From positions 1 through 58,819 of the forward strand of contig JAGREN010000059.1 of NCBI GenBank assembly GCA_020446505.1: a stretch of 58,819 bases of DNA, given 5' to 3'. The notes beneath the pieces are model-generated. The model was given only the letters and a program-made list of their open reading frames with translations, had not been told where the DNA came from and did not search any database. Position 1 is the stretch's first letter; each line of letters opens with the position of its first letter. Position numbers and translations under genes: made by a program. Positions 24,861 to 33,194 of the stretch are shown piece by piece. The stretch comes from Novosphingobium sp. (lineage in GTDB: Bacteria > Pseudomonadota > Alphaproteobacteria > Sphingomonadales > Sphingomonadaceae).

Positions 24861-26228
24861 CTAGGGGACCATGTCGGCGGCCAGCGTCCGTCCGCAGCGC
24901 CAGAACAGCCAGGCCGTCACGAAGCCGATCATCGACAGGCTCACCAGTGCCCAACGCAGTCCTTCGCCAGCTCCCATGCTCGCTCCCAGCACGTCGGAGA
25001 TGATACCGACGCCGAGCGGGGCAAGGCCGAGGCCGAACAGGTTCGACAGGAACAGCAGCAGTGCCGAATTGGTCGCGCGCATGTTGCCGGGCGAAATGGA
25101 ATAGGCAGCGGCAAAGGCCGGGCCATACCAGATCGAGGCGATGAAACCGTGGATCCCGATCAGCACCAGTGACAGGACGACGCTGTCGACCAGTGTGCCC
25201 GTCACGAATACCGGGATGGCGGCAATCGCGGCGATCGCAGGGATCCGGACGTAATTGCGCACGTCGCGAGCGCCGTAGCGGTCAGCCATCACTCCGCCGA
25301 ACCAGACGCCGAGCGCCCCGCTCAGCCCGTTGGTGATGCCCAGCACGATGCCGAGCAGCCCGATGGCGCCCAGATCGTAGCCGAACTTCGCACCCAGGCT
25401 TGTCGCTGCCGCTTCGAGTTCCTGGCTGTGATTGCGCAGGTAGAACGAGGCGAGGAACGGCGCATAACCGAGCTGAATGAACACCTTCAGCACCTGCGCC
25501 ACTGCCATGAACCGATAGGACTCCTTCGACCACAGGTACTTCAACGTGGCGATGAGGCTTGGTGTCGCCTGTCGCACGCGATCTGCCTCCTCGGCAAATT
25601 TCTTGCGCGGCTCGACGAGGGTGAAAGCGGCGAGGACGGCAAAGGCGAGGCCAGGCGCGCCCGCCACCAGAAACGCGGTCCGCCAGCCATAGGCGTCGGC
25701 CACGAGGCCGCCGAATGCCATGCCCAGGAGGCCGCCGATCGGCGGGCCGAGTCCGTAGAAGGCGAGGGCAGAGCTGCGCTTTTCGGGCGGCGCATAGTCC
25801 ATGATGAGCGAATGTGCGGGCGGTGTGCAGCCTGCCTCGCCAACACCGACGCCCACGCGGGCGAGGGCAAGCTGGGTGAAGTTGGTGACATAGGCGCAGA
25901 CGACGGTGAAAACACTCCACACCCCGGTGGCGGAAGCGATGATGAGCGGGCGATTGCTGCGTTCGGCAAGACGTGCGATCGGCAGGCCGAGGAAGGTATA
26001 GAGCAGGCCGAATGCGAGGCCGCTGAGTAGTCCGAGTTGCCAGTCCGCCAGTTCAAGCTCCTGCTTGATCGGCTCGCCGAGAATGTAGACGACCTGCCGG
26101 TCCAGATAGTTGATGATGGCGATCATCAGCAGCAAAGACATGGCGTAACGCCGGTATGCGGCGCTGAGCGCAGGCGGCACTGGCTGAGGCACGCCTGCTT
26201 CCTCGATAGTGGTCGTGCTGGTTTCCAT
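24861..26228 (-). CDS. Major facilitator superfamily transporter (spinster-type)
   Basis: Inner-membrane carrier of 455 residues with about 12 hydrophobic segments, beginning at YAMSLLLMIAIINYLDRQ. The loop 2-3 signature is GLPIARLAERSNRP, the TM5 motif is GVGVGEAGCTPPAHSLIMDY, and the loop 8-9 repeat GGVMADRYGARDVR is present. The N-terminus and DRQV after TM1 match the spinster-like/aromatic acid branch seen in sphingomonad catabolic clusters, so uptake of the pathway substrate or an intermediate is likely. The ATG at 26228 follows GAGAGAGA; the longer reading to 26294 is rejected because it has no ribosome binding site. It is divergent from the amidohydrolase operon at 26464. Confidence 0.9.
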   Translation of the reverse strand: METSTTTIEEAGVPQPVPPALSAAYRRYAMSLLLMIAIINYLDRQVVYILGEPIKQELELADWQLGLLSGLAFGLLYTFLGLPIARLAERSNRPLIIASATGVWSVFTVVCAYVTNFTQLALARVGVGVGEAGCTPPAHSLIMDYAPPEKRSSALAFYGLGPPIGGLLGMAFGGLVADAYGWRTAFLVAGAPGLAFAVLAAFTLVEPRKKFAEEADRVRQATPSLIATLKYLWSKESYRFMAVAQVLKVFIQLGYAPFLASFYLRNHSQELEAAATSLGAKFGYDLGAIGLLGIVLGITNGLSGALGVWFGGVMADRYGARDVRNYVRIPAIAAIAAIPVFVTGTLVDSVVLSLVLIGIHGFIASIWYGPAFAAAYSISPGNMRATNSALLLFLSNLFGLGLAPLGVGIISDVLGASMGAGEGLRWALVSLSMIGFVTAWLFWRCGRTLAADMVP

Positions 26229-26273
26229 TCTCTCTCGCCGGTATCCTGTGCGCAGATTGGGATGCGCCATTTC

Positions 26274-26299
26274 GTTCCGTAGAACGCACAACACGGAAC
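26274..26299. promoter_or_regulatory. Inverted repeat between MFS and amidohydrolase genes
   Basis: GTTCCGT (26274-26280) and ACGGAAC (26293-26299) form 7-bp arms separated by 12 bases, within the 235-base gap between two divergent operons. An overlapping smaller repeat CGTTC-4-GAACG (26273-26286) shares the left arm. This is a candidate operator for either direction; no cognate regulator gene is visible. Confidence 0.3.
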
Positions 26300-26361
26300 A
26301 CGCCGGGAAAGCAATAGAATTAGGTCTATTCCATCTGCCTCACCGAGCGAGCGCCTTTGCG

Positions 26362-26390
26362 TTGACAAGGAAGCGTGGCCGCAACATTCT
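26362..26390 (+). promoter_or_regulatory. Candidate sigma-70 promoter for the amidohydrolase-Rieske-BKACE operon
   Basis: A perfect TTGACA (26362-26367) is followed after exactly 17 bases by CATTCT (26385-26390), a weak -10 box, 73 bases before the first ATG of the rightward operon. The perfect -35 and ideal spacing make it the best promoter candidate in this gap. Confidence 0.4.
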
Positions 26391-26463
26391 GACTAACTGA
26401 GCACTAGAAAAAATACCGAGTCGTATCATAGCGCGTCGCGATGCGAGCGGAGAGAGGACCAGC

Positions 26464-27600
26464 ATGAACGAGATGACCAAGATTGCCGCAGTCGATGTGA
26501 CCACCGCCCCCATTTCGGCGGATTCGCACATCGTCGAGCCGCCGCACTGTTACGTCGATTTCATCGACCCGGCCTTTCGCGATCGCGCGCCGCGTGTCGT
26601 CGAACATGCCGAGAGCGGCGGTGACAAGTATTTCATCGAGGGCTTCCCGAACCTCGTCGGCCTCAATTCGCTGGCGGCCGCAGGCAAGGCACCCGAGGAA
26701 ATCCGCGTCGAGGGCGACAAGTTCTCCGAACTGCATCGCAGCGGCTGGGATCCCAAGTTCCGGGTCGCCGACATGGAGCGCGACGGGGTTGCCGCCGAAT
26801 TCATCTATCCGACCATCGGCATGCTGATCTGCAACCTGATGGATGCCGACTACAAGAACGCCTGCATGGTGGCCTACAACCGCTGGCTCGAAACCTACGT
26901 CGCCGAGGCGCCGGACCGGATTTACGGCTTGGGGCAGACCGCCGTCCGTTCGGTCGAGGAAGCGATCGAGGATTTCCGCAGGATCAAGGATATGGGTTTC
27001 AAGGGCGTGATGATGCCCGGCTACCCGTCCACCGAGTTCGACTATGACGATCACCGGTTCGATCCGCTGTGGCAGGCCTCGGTCGAGATGGAACTGCCGC
27101 TCAGCTTTCATATCCTGACGGCGCGAACCGACACGGGATTTGGCGTGCGCGGCCCGAAGATCAATTTCTTCCAGGCTATCATCCGCGGCTGTCAGGATAT
27201 CATCGGCACCTTCATCTATTCGGGTGTGTTCGACCGCAATCCCGATTTCAAACTTGTCTGTGTCGAGGCGGACGCGGGCTGGGCGCCGCACTTCATGTAT
27301 CGCATGGACCACGCCTATGAGCGGCACCGGTACTGGCAGAAGTGCGATGAACTCTCGAAGATGCCGAGCGAGTTCTTCAAGGAGAATGTCTACCTCACTT
27401 TCCAGGACGACTACACCGCGCTGCGCAACGTCGACCAGATGAACCCGCGCCGCCTGATGTGGGCAAGCGACTTCCCGCATTCGGATTCGACCTGGCCGTG
27501 GAGTCAGGACGTGATCGCGGACCAGTTTGCCGGACTGACCGAGGACCAGAAGCGCTGGATCCTGCGCGACAACGTGCGCGAACTCTACAAGCTCGATTGA
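26464..27600 (+). CDS. Amidohydrolase family 2 metal-dependent hydrolase/decarboxylase
   Basis: TIM-barrel amidohydrolase-2 protein of 378 residues. The full metal motif is present: ISADSHIVEPPHCYVD (Asp, His and Glu in D-x-H-x-x-E), the strand-5 histidine in LPLSFHILT, and the C-terminal aspartate in WASDFPHSDSTWP. Characterised relatives (ACMSD, gamma-resorcylate and 5-carboxyvanillate decarboxylases) remove a carboxyl group or hydrolyse a C-C bond using Zn or Mn. AGAGGACC gives a good ribosome binding site. It is first in the rightward operon. A perfect hairpin directly after its stop may cause partial termination before the Rieske gene 116 bases on. Confidence 0.88.
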   Translation: MNEMTKIAAVDVTTAPISADSHIVEPPHCYVDFIDPAFRDRAPRVVEHAESGGDKYFIEGFPNLVGLNSLAAAGKAPEEIRVEGDKFSELHRSGWDPKFRVADMERDGVAAEFIYPTIGMLICNLMDADYKNACMVAYNRWLETYVAEAPDRIYGLGQTAVRSVEEAIEDFRRIKDMGFKGVMMPGYPSTEFDYDDHRFDPLWQASVEMELPLSFHILTARTDTGFGVRGPKINFFQAIIRGCQDIIGTFIYSGVFDRNPDFKLVCVEADAGWAPHFMYRMDHAYERHRYWQKCDELSKMPSEFFKENVYLTFQDDYTALRNVDQMNPRRLMWASDFPHSDSTWPWSQDVIADQFAGLTEDQKRWILRDNVRELYKLD

Positions 27601-27607
27601 GGCGACC

Positions 27608-27630
27608 TGACCGAAGATTGCATTCGGTCA
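27608..27630 (+). terminator. Perfect 8-bp hairpin after amidohydrolase stop
   Basis: TGACCGAA and TTCGGTCA form exact 8-bp arms around a 7-base loop, starting 8 bases after the stop codon at 27600. There is no following T run, so a classical terminator is not assured; attenuation, 3-prime end protection or an operator for the Rieske gene are alternatives. The architecture, CGAA-7-TTCG at the inner stem, is the same as in the hairpin at 5413-5437. Confidence 0.5.
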
Positions 27631-27715
27631 ATCGACGGTTGGCGAGTGGCCGACATACGGTGTAACACGCCCCGTGCAGCAGGGCGGTTTTGCGCCGCGT
27701 GAGAGGAATTCGAGA

Positions 27716-29053
27716 ATGAACAAGCCGCAGGACACTTTTCGGGCGGATATATTCGTTCCGGCAGATCGCTGGACGAGCCCGGAGCGCGATGCCGCCGAGC
27801 GAGAGAAGCTGTTCCCCAAGACCTGGCAAATGGTTTGCCGTGAAGACCGGCTCGAGTCTGTCGGCAGCTTCGTAGCCCACGATATCATCGACGATCCGAT
27901 ACTTGTCATTCGCACGGGCACTGGACCGGATGACCTCTCGGCCATCTACAATGTCTGTCAGCATCGCGGCCGTCGTCTTGTCGACCGCAGTCACGGAATT
28001 CTCGGTCACGAGATAGCCTGTCGGTTCCACGGTTGGCGGTTCGGATGGGATGGATCGCTGAAAGGCGCCACTGACGAAGCGGATTGGGACAGATGCCCGT
28101 CGTTCGACAAGAAGGCTCTCTCCATCCCACAGATCAAGGTTGGTCGCTGGGGCGGGTTCGTGTTCGTGAATCTCGATCCGGACTGCGAACCGCTGGAAAG
28201 CTGGATCGCCCCCGTGGCGGAAATCCTCGATCCGTTTCATCTCGAAGATTGCAAGCCCCGTTTCTGGGCCACCATCCACGCGCCGGTGAACTGGAAGGTC
28301 TATATCGAGGCGTTCAACGAAGGGTACCATGCCGGCGAGACGCACAAGCTCGGCATCAACTATCGTGGCGGGACGTCTCCCGGATTTGCAGCCGGCCCGC
28401 ACGGCATGTTCTTCTCGGAAGGCGGCGGCTTCTCCGAATACAAGGTGCGCGGTGCAAATGCCTGGAAAACGCCCGAGACTTTCCAGGAACACCTCTGGGC
28501 CAACATGGCGCATCAGTACGATACGCTGTTCGCCCTGACGCTCGATCCGACCATGAAGGCAGCCGATGCAATCAGGGAACTTCCGGCCGGTACCTCACCG
28601 GAGGAGATCATGGGTGTTTTCTATTCGCGCACTGTTGAAGAGACCGAGAAATCAGGCGCGAAGTTCCCTCGAGACCTGACTCTCGAGGCGATGGCCCGGG
28701 CCGGGACTGACTGGCACATTTTCCCGAACATGATCATCCTGCCTTCACTGGACGGCGCACTTGTCTATCGGGCGCTGCCCGATCCGAAGGACCGCGACAA
28801 ATCGTTTGTCGATGTCTGGTCGCTCGGACGATATCCGGACGACTACGTCGGCCCCAAGGAACCCGACAGCTTCAAGGACTTCGAATCGTTCCGCGGAAAC
28901 AATCCGTTTCTAGAGGAGGACTTCGACAACATGGGGGCTGTCAATTCGGGCATGAAATCGCGTGGCTTCAAAGGCGCGACTTTCAATCCGAGCCAGGAAG
29001 CGCAGATTCGCCATTTTCACGCCATGCTCGACAAATGGTGCGGCACGCCCTGA
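27716..29053 (+). CDS. Rieske non-heme iron oxygenase, alpha subunit, with Glu at the bridging position
   Basis: Ring-hydroxylating oxygenase or related monooxygenase of 445 residues. The Rieske 2Fe-2S ligands are C81 and H83 (CQHRG) and C102 and H105 (CRFHGW). The catalytic domain shows NWKVYIEAFNEGYHAGETH with iron ligands H205 and H210, and a third ligand probably D402 in FLEEDFDNM. The residue that carries electrons between subunits is normally Asp three before the first His; here it is Glu (E202), as in carnitine monooxygenase CntA. No beta subunit, ferredoxin or reductase gene is nearby, consistent with an alpha-3 enzyme fed by distant partners. The start at 27716 follows GAGAGGAATTCGAGA; a longer reading to 27674 is less likely. 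Confidence 0.92.
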   Translation: MNKPQDTFRADIFVPADRWTSPERDAAEREKLFPKTWQMVCREDRLESVGSFVAHDIIDDPILVIRTGTGPDDLSAIYNVCQHRGRRLVDRSHGILGHEIACRFHGWRFGWDGSLKGATDEADWDRCPSFDKKALSIPQIKVGRWGGFVFVNLDPDCEPLESWIAPVAEILDPFHLEDCKPRFWATIHAPVNWKVYIEAFNEGYHAGETHKLGINYRGGTSPGFAAGPHGMFFSEGGGFSEYKVRGANAWKTPETFQEHLWANMAHQYDTLFALTLDPTMKAADAIRELPAGTSPEEIMGVFYSRTVEETEKSGAKFPRDLTLEAMARAGTDWHIFPNMIILPSLDGALVYRALPDPKDRDKSFVDVWSLGRYPDDYVGPKEPDSFKDFESFRGNNPFLEEDFDNMGAVNSGMKSRGFKGATFNPSQEAQIRHFHAMLDKWCGTP

Positions 29054-29091
29054 CGGCATCAGGTTCATTTATCAGCGTCAAGGGAGAGGGC

Positions 29092-30069
29092 GTGAAGGAT
29101 TTTTCAGGACGTATTGCGGTCGTAACCGGCGGCGGCTCAGGCATTGGGCGCGAACTGGTGCGCCTACTCGTCGCCGAGGGTTGCCACGTTGCCATTGCCG
29201 ACGTTTCGCCAGCCGGAATGGCGGAAACCGAGCGGCTGTGTCGCGAAGACGGCATGCCGCAAGGAACCCGCATCGTCTCGATCGTTACCGATGTATCCCA
29301 GGAAGATCAGCTTGAAGCCTTGCGCGAGCAAGTGGCGCGCGAGTTTGGCACCGATCACGTCAACCTGCTTATCAACAACGCCGGGATCGGCGCGGGCGCG
29401 TCGATGTTCGTTTCCAGCCGCGAGGAATGGGAGCGGACGTTCTCGATCACCTTTGGCGGAGTCTATCTCGGCACGCGGGTTTTCCTGCCCGCAGTGGTCG
29501 CCTCGGACGAGGGCTGGATCGTCAACGTGTCGAGCGTGAACGGTTTCTGGGCGACGCCGGGCGGCGGAAACCCCAACTCCGCCTATTCGACAGCCAAGTT
29601 CGCGGTGAAGGGCTTCACCGAGTCGTTGCTTTGCGACCTGCGCGTAAACGCACCGCACGTCGGCTGCTCGCTGGTTATGCCGGGATTCATCGGGACCGAC
29701 ATCATCGCCAATTCCTACCGTATTTCGGTGGGTCGGGACGACGCGGAGGCTCCGAGCGCCAGCGAACTGGCCGTGATGCGCGCACGAATCGCCAAGCGCG
29801 GTATGGACGAGGCGGCGATGAGCGACGCACAGGTTCTGGAACTCGAGACCAGGATGTCCGACGGTTATCGCATGACCGCGCCAACCACGGCAGCCGAGGC
29901 AGCGAAGATCATCCTGGACGGGGTGAGGGCGGGCGAATGGCGCATCCTCGTTGGCGAAGATGCGCACGAGCTGGACGCAAAAGTGCGGGCGAACCCGGAG
30001 GCGGCCTACGATCCGGACTTCTTCGTCCTGTTCGGAACGCCTGAACTGGTTGGCCAGCGGGCAAAGTGA
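29092..30069 (+). CDS. Short-chain dehydrogenase/reductase (SDR), long C-terminus
   Basis: SDR of 325 residues, longer than classical members because of a C-terminal extension of about 70 residues (after IANSYRISVG). VTGGGSGIG binds the cofactor, INNAG follows, and the catalytic residues are Ser in NVSSVNGF and Tyr-x3-Lys in SAYSTAKFA. The GTG at 29092, preceded by GGGAGAGG, is chosen; an ATG at 29035 would overlap the Rieske gene end. Its stop overlaps the GTG start of the first beta-keto acid cleavage enzyme (GTGA), so it is translationally coupled to it. I infer that it oxidises a beta-hydroxy acid to the beta-keto acid that the next enzyme cleaves. Confidence 0.88.
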   Translation: MKDFSGRIAVVTGGGSGIGRELVRLLVAEGCHVAIADVSPAGMAETERLCREDGMPQGTRIVSIVTDVSQEDQLEALREQVAREFGTDHVNLLINNAGIGAGASMFVSSREEWERTFSITFGGVYLGTRVFLPAVVASDEGWIVNVSSVNGFWATPGGGNPNSAYSTAKFAVKGFTESLLCDLRVNAPHVGCSLVMPGFIGTDIIANSYRISVGRDDAEAPSASELAVMRARIAKRGMDEAAMSDAQVLELETRMSDGYRMTAPTTAAEAAKIILDGVRAGEWRILVGEDAHELDAKVRANPEAAYDPDFFVLFGTPELVGQRAK

Positions 30070-30956
30070 CGGCTTCCACGCCACTTGTCATCGTTGCCTC
30101 GATCAACGGCGACCGATCCAAGGAAGACAACCCCAACGTCCCGCGCAGCGATGCGGAAATCGTCGAATGCGCGCTGGCCTGCTATGATGCGGGCTCCGCT
30201 ATCGTTCACGCCCATCCTCCCAGCCGGGCCGCGACCGGAACAGAAGCGGCAGACGATTATCTCAAGGCCTGGGCTCCGATCCGCGAGGCGCGGCCCGGAG
30301 GAATCTGGTATCCTACGCTGACCAGGGAACTGGGAGGCGAGATCACCCATATCCTTGCGCTCGATGACAGGATCGGGATGCACTTCGGTTGCGTCGATCC
30401 AGGTGGAGTGCCTTTTGCGCGACTGGACGCCCAAGGCATTCCGAAGGGCTATTTCTACACCAATTCGCTGGATTCGATCTCTGCCGATTTCACTGCCCTG
30501 CGTGAGCGCAAACTGGGCGTACAGCTCGCCATTTTCGAGCCGCACTACCTGCGAATCGTATTGGCGTTTCAGGCCGCCGGAGCCTTGCCGGACGGGGCGG
30601 TCCTCAATCTCTACTTCAGCGGAAGGCACGGGGTTTTCGGGCCGAATTCGATGCCGTTCGGGCTGCCGCCGACCGAAACTGGTCTCAAGGCCTACCTTGA
30701 GCTGATCGAAGGCTCCGGCCTGCCCTGGACGGTTTCGGTATGGGGCGGCGATATCTTCGACACGTCGCTCCCCGAGCTGGCCATTGCGCTGGGCGGGCAT
30801 GTGATGGTCGGCCTCGAGCCCTATTTCCACCCCGAGCGGACACCGACCAATGCGCAGCTTGTCGAGCGCGCCGTGGAACTCGCAAGGCAGGCAGGGCGCC
30901 CGGTCGCCAATCGCGATGAGGCACTCGGAGTGCTTCGCTGCCCGCGTCGCGATTGA
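30066..30956 (+). CDS. Beta-keto acid cleavage enzyme (BKACE, DUF849) copy 1
   Basis: TIM-barrel BKACE family protein of 296 residues. These enzymes transfer the acetyl unit of acetyl-CoA onto a beta-keto acid and cleave it to acetoacetate and a new acyl-CoA. The zinc ligands are visible as the two histidines in AIVHAHPPS and the glutamate in VGLEPYFHPE; the usual HIHVRD version of the first motif is replaced by HAHPPS, so substrate recognition is likely different. It starts at GTG within GTGA shared with the SDR stop. A paralog of the same family follows 63 bases downstream, about 60% identical by eye. Confidence 0.87.
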   Translation: MTASTPLVIVASINGDRSKEDNPNVPRSDAEIVECALACYDAGSAIVHAHPPSRAATGTEAADDYLKAWAPIREARPGGIWYPTLTRELGGEITHILALDDRIGMHFGCVDPGGVPFARLDAQGIPKGYFYTNSLDSISADFTALRERKLGVQLAIFEPHYLRIVLAFQAAGALPDGAVLNLYFSGRHGVFGPNSMPFGLPPTETGLKAYLELIEGSGLPWTVSVWGGDIFDTSLPELAIALGGHVMVGLEPYFHPERTPTNAQLVERAVELARQAGRPVANRDEALGVLRCPRRD

Positions 30957-31019
30957 GGGACTGGCGCACCGCTCGCGATAGGGTAAGCTGCATGCAAGAC
31001 GATAACGGGAGAGCAGACG

Positions 31020-31928
31020 ATGGCACGCAAGAAGCCACTGGTGATTACAGCCTCGATCAATGGTGAGCGCACCAAGGAGCAGAATCCGCACAGCCCTCGG
31101 ACTTACGACGAGATCGTCGAGACGGCGCTGTCAAGTTACGAAGCGGGAGCTTCGATCATCCACGCCCATGCCACGAACATGGGGCTTGTCGCAGAGGAAG
31201 CGGCAGAGGATTACCTGAAATCCTGGCGCCGGGTTCTGGAGAAGCGGCCGGGCTCGCTGTGGTATCCCACGCTGACCCGCGAACTCGGCGGCGAAGTGCG
31301 GCATATCCTCACCATCGACGACGAGGTCGGCATCGAGTTCGGTTGCGTCGATCCTGGCACGGTGCCTTTCGCCAATCTCGACGAGGAAGGCCTGCCGGTC
31401 GGTCGCTACTACGCCAATTCGCTCGAATCGATCCGCGCCGACTTCGCAACCTTCAAGGCGCGCGGCATTGGCCCGCAACTGGCGATCTACGAGCCGCACT
31501 ATCTGCGCATCGTTCTGGCTTTCCACGCGGCAGGTGCACTGCCGGAAGGGACGGTCCTCAATTTCTATTTCGGTGGAGACTATGGCCTCGGCGGCGTGCG
31601 TTCGATGCCGTTCGGCCTGAGGCCGACCGAGGCCGGGCTGCAGGCCTATCTCGACATTCTCGGAGACGTCGACCTGCCGTGGACGGTGTCGGTGTGGGGC
31701 GGCGACATCTTCGACAGCAATCTGCCGCAGCTTGCGATCGAGCGCGGGGGGCATGTGATGGTCGGCATCGAGCCCTATTTCCATCCCGAGCGTGCGCTCA
31801 GCAACGAGGAAATGATCGGCCGCGTTGCCGAGATGGCCAAGGCGGCAGGCGTGCCGCTCGCGGGACGGGAAGAGACGCTCGAAACGTTCCGCTCGCCGCG
31901 TCGGCAGGGAGCAAGCGTGCCGGCGTGA
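31020..31928 (+). CDS. Beta-keto acid cleavage enzyme (BKACE, DUF849) copy 2
   Basis: Second BKACE protein, 302 residues, with zinc-binding SIIHAHATN and VGIEPYFHPE. Blocks such as YPTLTRELGGE, FEPHYLRIVLAF-like EPHYLRIVLAF and LPWTVSVWGGDIFD are almost unchanged between the two copies, while the loop after the HAH motif differs (HPPSRAATG against HATNMGLVA), and this loop lies near the substrate carboxylate in known members. The two may therefore handle different beta-keto acids of one pathway or form a hetero-oligomer. GGGAGAGCAGACG precedes the ATG. It is 24 bases from the next amidohydrolase. Confidence 0.87.
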   Translation: MARKKPLVITASINGERTKEQNPHSPRTYDEIVETALSSYEAGASIIHAHATNMGLVAEEAAEDYLKSWRRVLEKRPGSLWYPTLTRELGGEVRHILTIDDEVGIEFGCVDPGTVPFANLDEEGLPVGRYYANSLESIRADFATFKARGIGPQLAIYEPHYLRIVLAFHAAGALPEGTVLNFYFGGDYGLGGVRSMPFGLRPTEAGLQAYLDILGDVDLPWTVSVWGGDIFDSNLPQLAIERGGHVMVGIEPYFHPERALSNEEMIGRVAEMAKAAGVPLAGREETLETFRSPRRQGASVPA

Positions 31929-31952
31929 CAAGACTTTGAACGGAGAGAGACG

Positions 31953-33167
31953 ATGACGGCAATCGACAAGTCGCTGGTATTCAAGGACACCGATAGCCCG
32001 TTCGGTGGGCGCAAGGTGGTCGACGTCGATACGCATCTGACCGAGCCACATGACCTGTGGACGAGCCGCGCCCCTGCGTCACTCAAGGACCGGGTGCCGC
32101 AGGTAAAGATGATCGACGGCAAGCGGTCCTGGGTCATCGACGGCGATGTCGTGATCGGAGAAGGCGCCAACCCTTCGAGCACCGTCAAGCCCGACGGAAC
32201 CAAGTGGCCCGGCCTTGAATTCATGTCCAAGGGCATCGAGGATTGCCACCCAGCGTCCTATTCGACCAGGGAGCGCGTCGAACTGATGGACGCGATGGGG
32301 GTGTCGGCGCAGATCGTCTATCCCAACATCCTCGGGTTCGGCGGCCAGCACACTGCCAAGGTCGATCACGAGTTGCGCGCGGCCTGCGTGCGCATCTTCA
32401 ACGATGCCATGGCTGAAATGCAGGAGGAAAGCGGCCAGCGCATTTTCCCGATGGCCATGCTGCCGTGGTGGGACGCGAAGGAATCCGCAAAGGAAATCGA
32501 ACGCTGCCACGGCCTTGGCCTGCGCGGCCTCAACATCAACTCCGATCCGCAGACCCACAAGGGTCTCGACGGCCAGCAACTTCCCAGCCTCGCCAGCCCG
32601 AAATGGGATCCGATGTGGGATGCAGCGACCTCCTTCGACTTGCCGATCAACTTCCACATCGGCGCAAGCGACAAGATGATGGACTGGTTCGGCGATCAGG
32701 CGTGGCCCGACATGGACTTCGACCTGCGCATGGGGCTGGGCGGCGCCATGCTGTTCGTCAACAACGGTAGGGTCATGGCGAACCTGATCTATTCGGGGCT
32801 GCTCGATCGCTATGAGAAGCTGACTTTCGTCTCGGTCGAGAGCGGGCTTGGCTGGATACCCTTCACGCTCGAAGCCCTCGACATGGAGTACATGGAAGTC
32901 GGTCTGAATGCCGGCAAGCTGCGCAGGATGCCGTCCGAGTATTACGCCACCAATTTCCTCTCGACCTTCTGGTTCGAACGTCGCGACCTTTCGCACACGA
33001 TCAGGAAGCTCGGCGCGGAAACCGTGATGTTCGAAACCGATTTCCCCCATCCGATCTGCCTCTACCCGATCGACGACGTCGACGGCGCAATGGGTGGGTT
33101 GTCTGAGGAAGAAAAAGTCAAAGTGCTCTCGGGCAATGCCGAGCGGGTTTACAACCTGCCGGTCTGA
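31953..33167 (+). CDS. Amidohydrolase family 2 protein, tandem copy A
   Basis: Amidohydrolase-2 TIM-barrel enzyme, 404 residues. Metal residues: VVDVDTHLTEPHDLW (Asp, His, Glu), the histidine in PINFHIGASD, and the aspartate in FETDFPHPICLYP. An inserted stretch of about 40 residues after the first motif (SWVIDGDVVIGEGANPSS) is typical of this catabolic subfamily. It is the first of a tandem pair of equal length, about 70% identical by eye with the next gene and sharing a 46-base stretch of identical DNA (32827-32872). GGAGAGAGACG gives a good start. Confidence 0.9.
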   Translation: MTAIDKSLVFKDTDSPFGGRKVVDVDTHLTEPHDLWTSRAPASLKDRVPQVKMIDGKRSWVIDGDVVIGEGANPSSTVKPDGTKWPGLEFMSKGIEDCHPASYSTRERVELMDAMGVSAQIVYPNILGFGGQHTAKVDHELRAACVRIFNDAMAEMQEESGQRIFPMAMLPWWDAKESAKEIERCHGLGLRGLNINSDPQTHKGLDGQQLPSLASPKWDPMWDAATSFDLPINFHIGASDKMMDWFGDQAWPDMDFDLRMGLGGAMLFVNNGRVMANLIYSGLLDRYEKLTFVSVESGLGWIPFTLEALDMEYMEVGLNAGKLRRMPSEYYATNFLSTFWFERRDLSHTIRKLGAETVMFETDFPHPICLYPIDDVDGAMGGLSEEEKVKVLSGNAERVYNLPV

Positions 33168-33194
33168 GCCAGTCGAATTGCAAGGAACCGTGCC

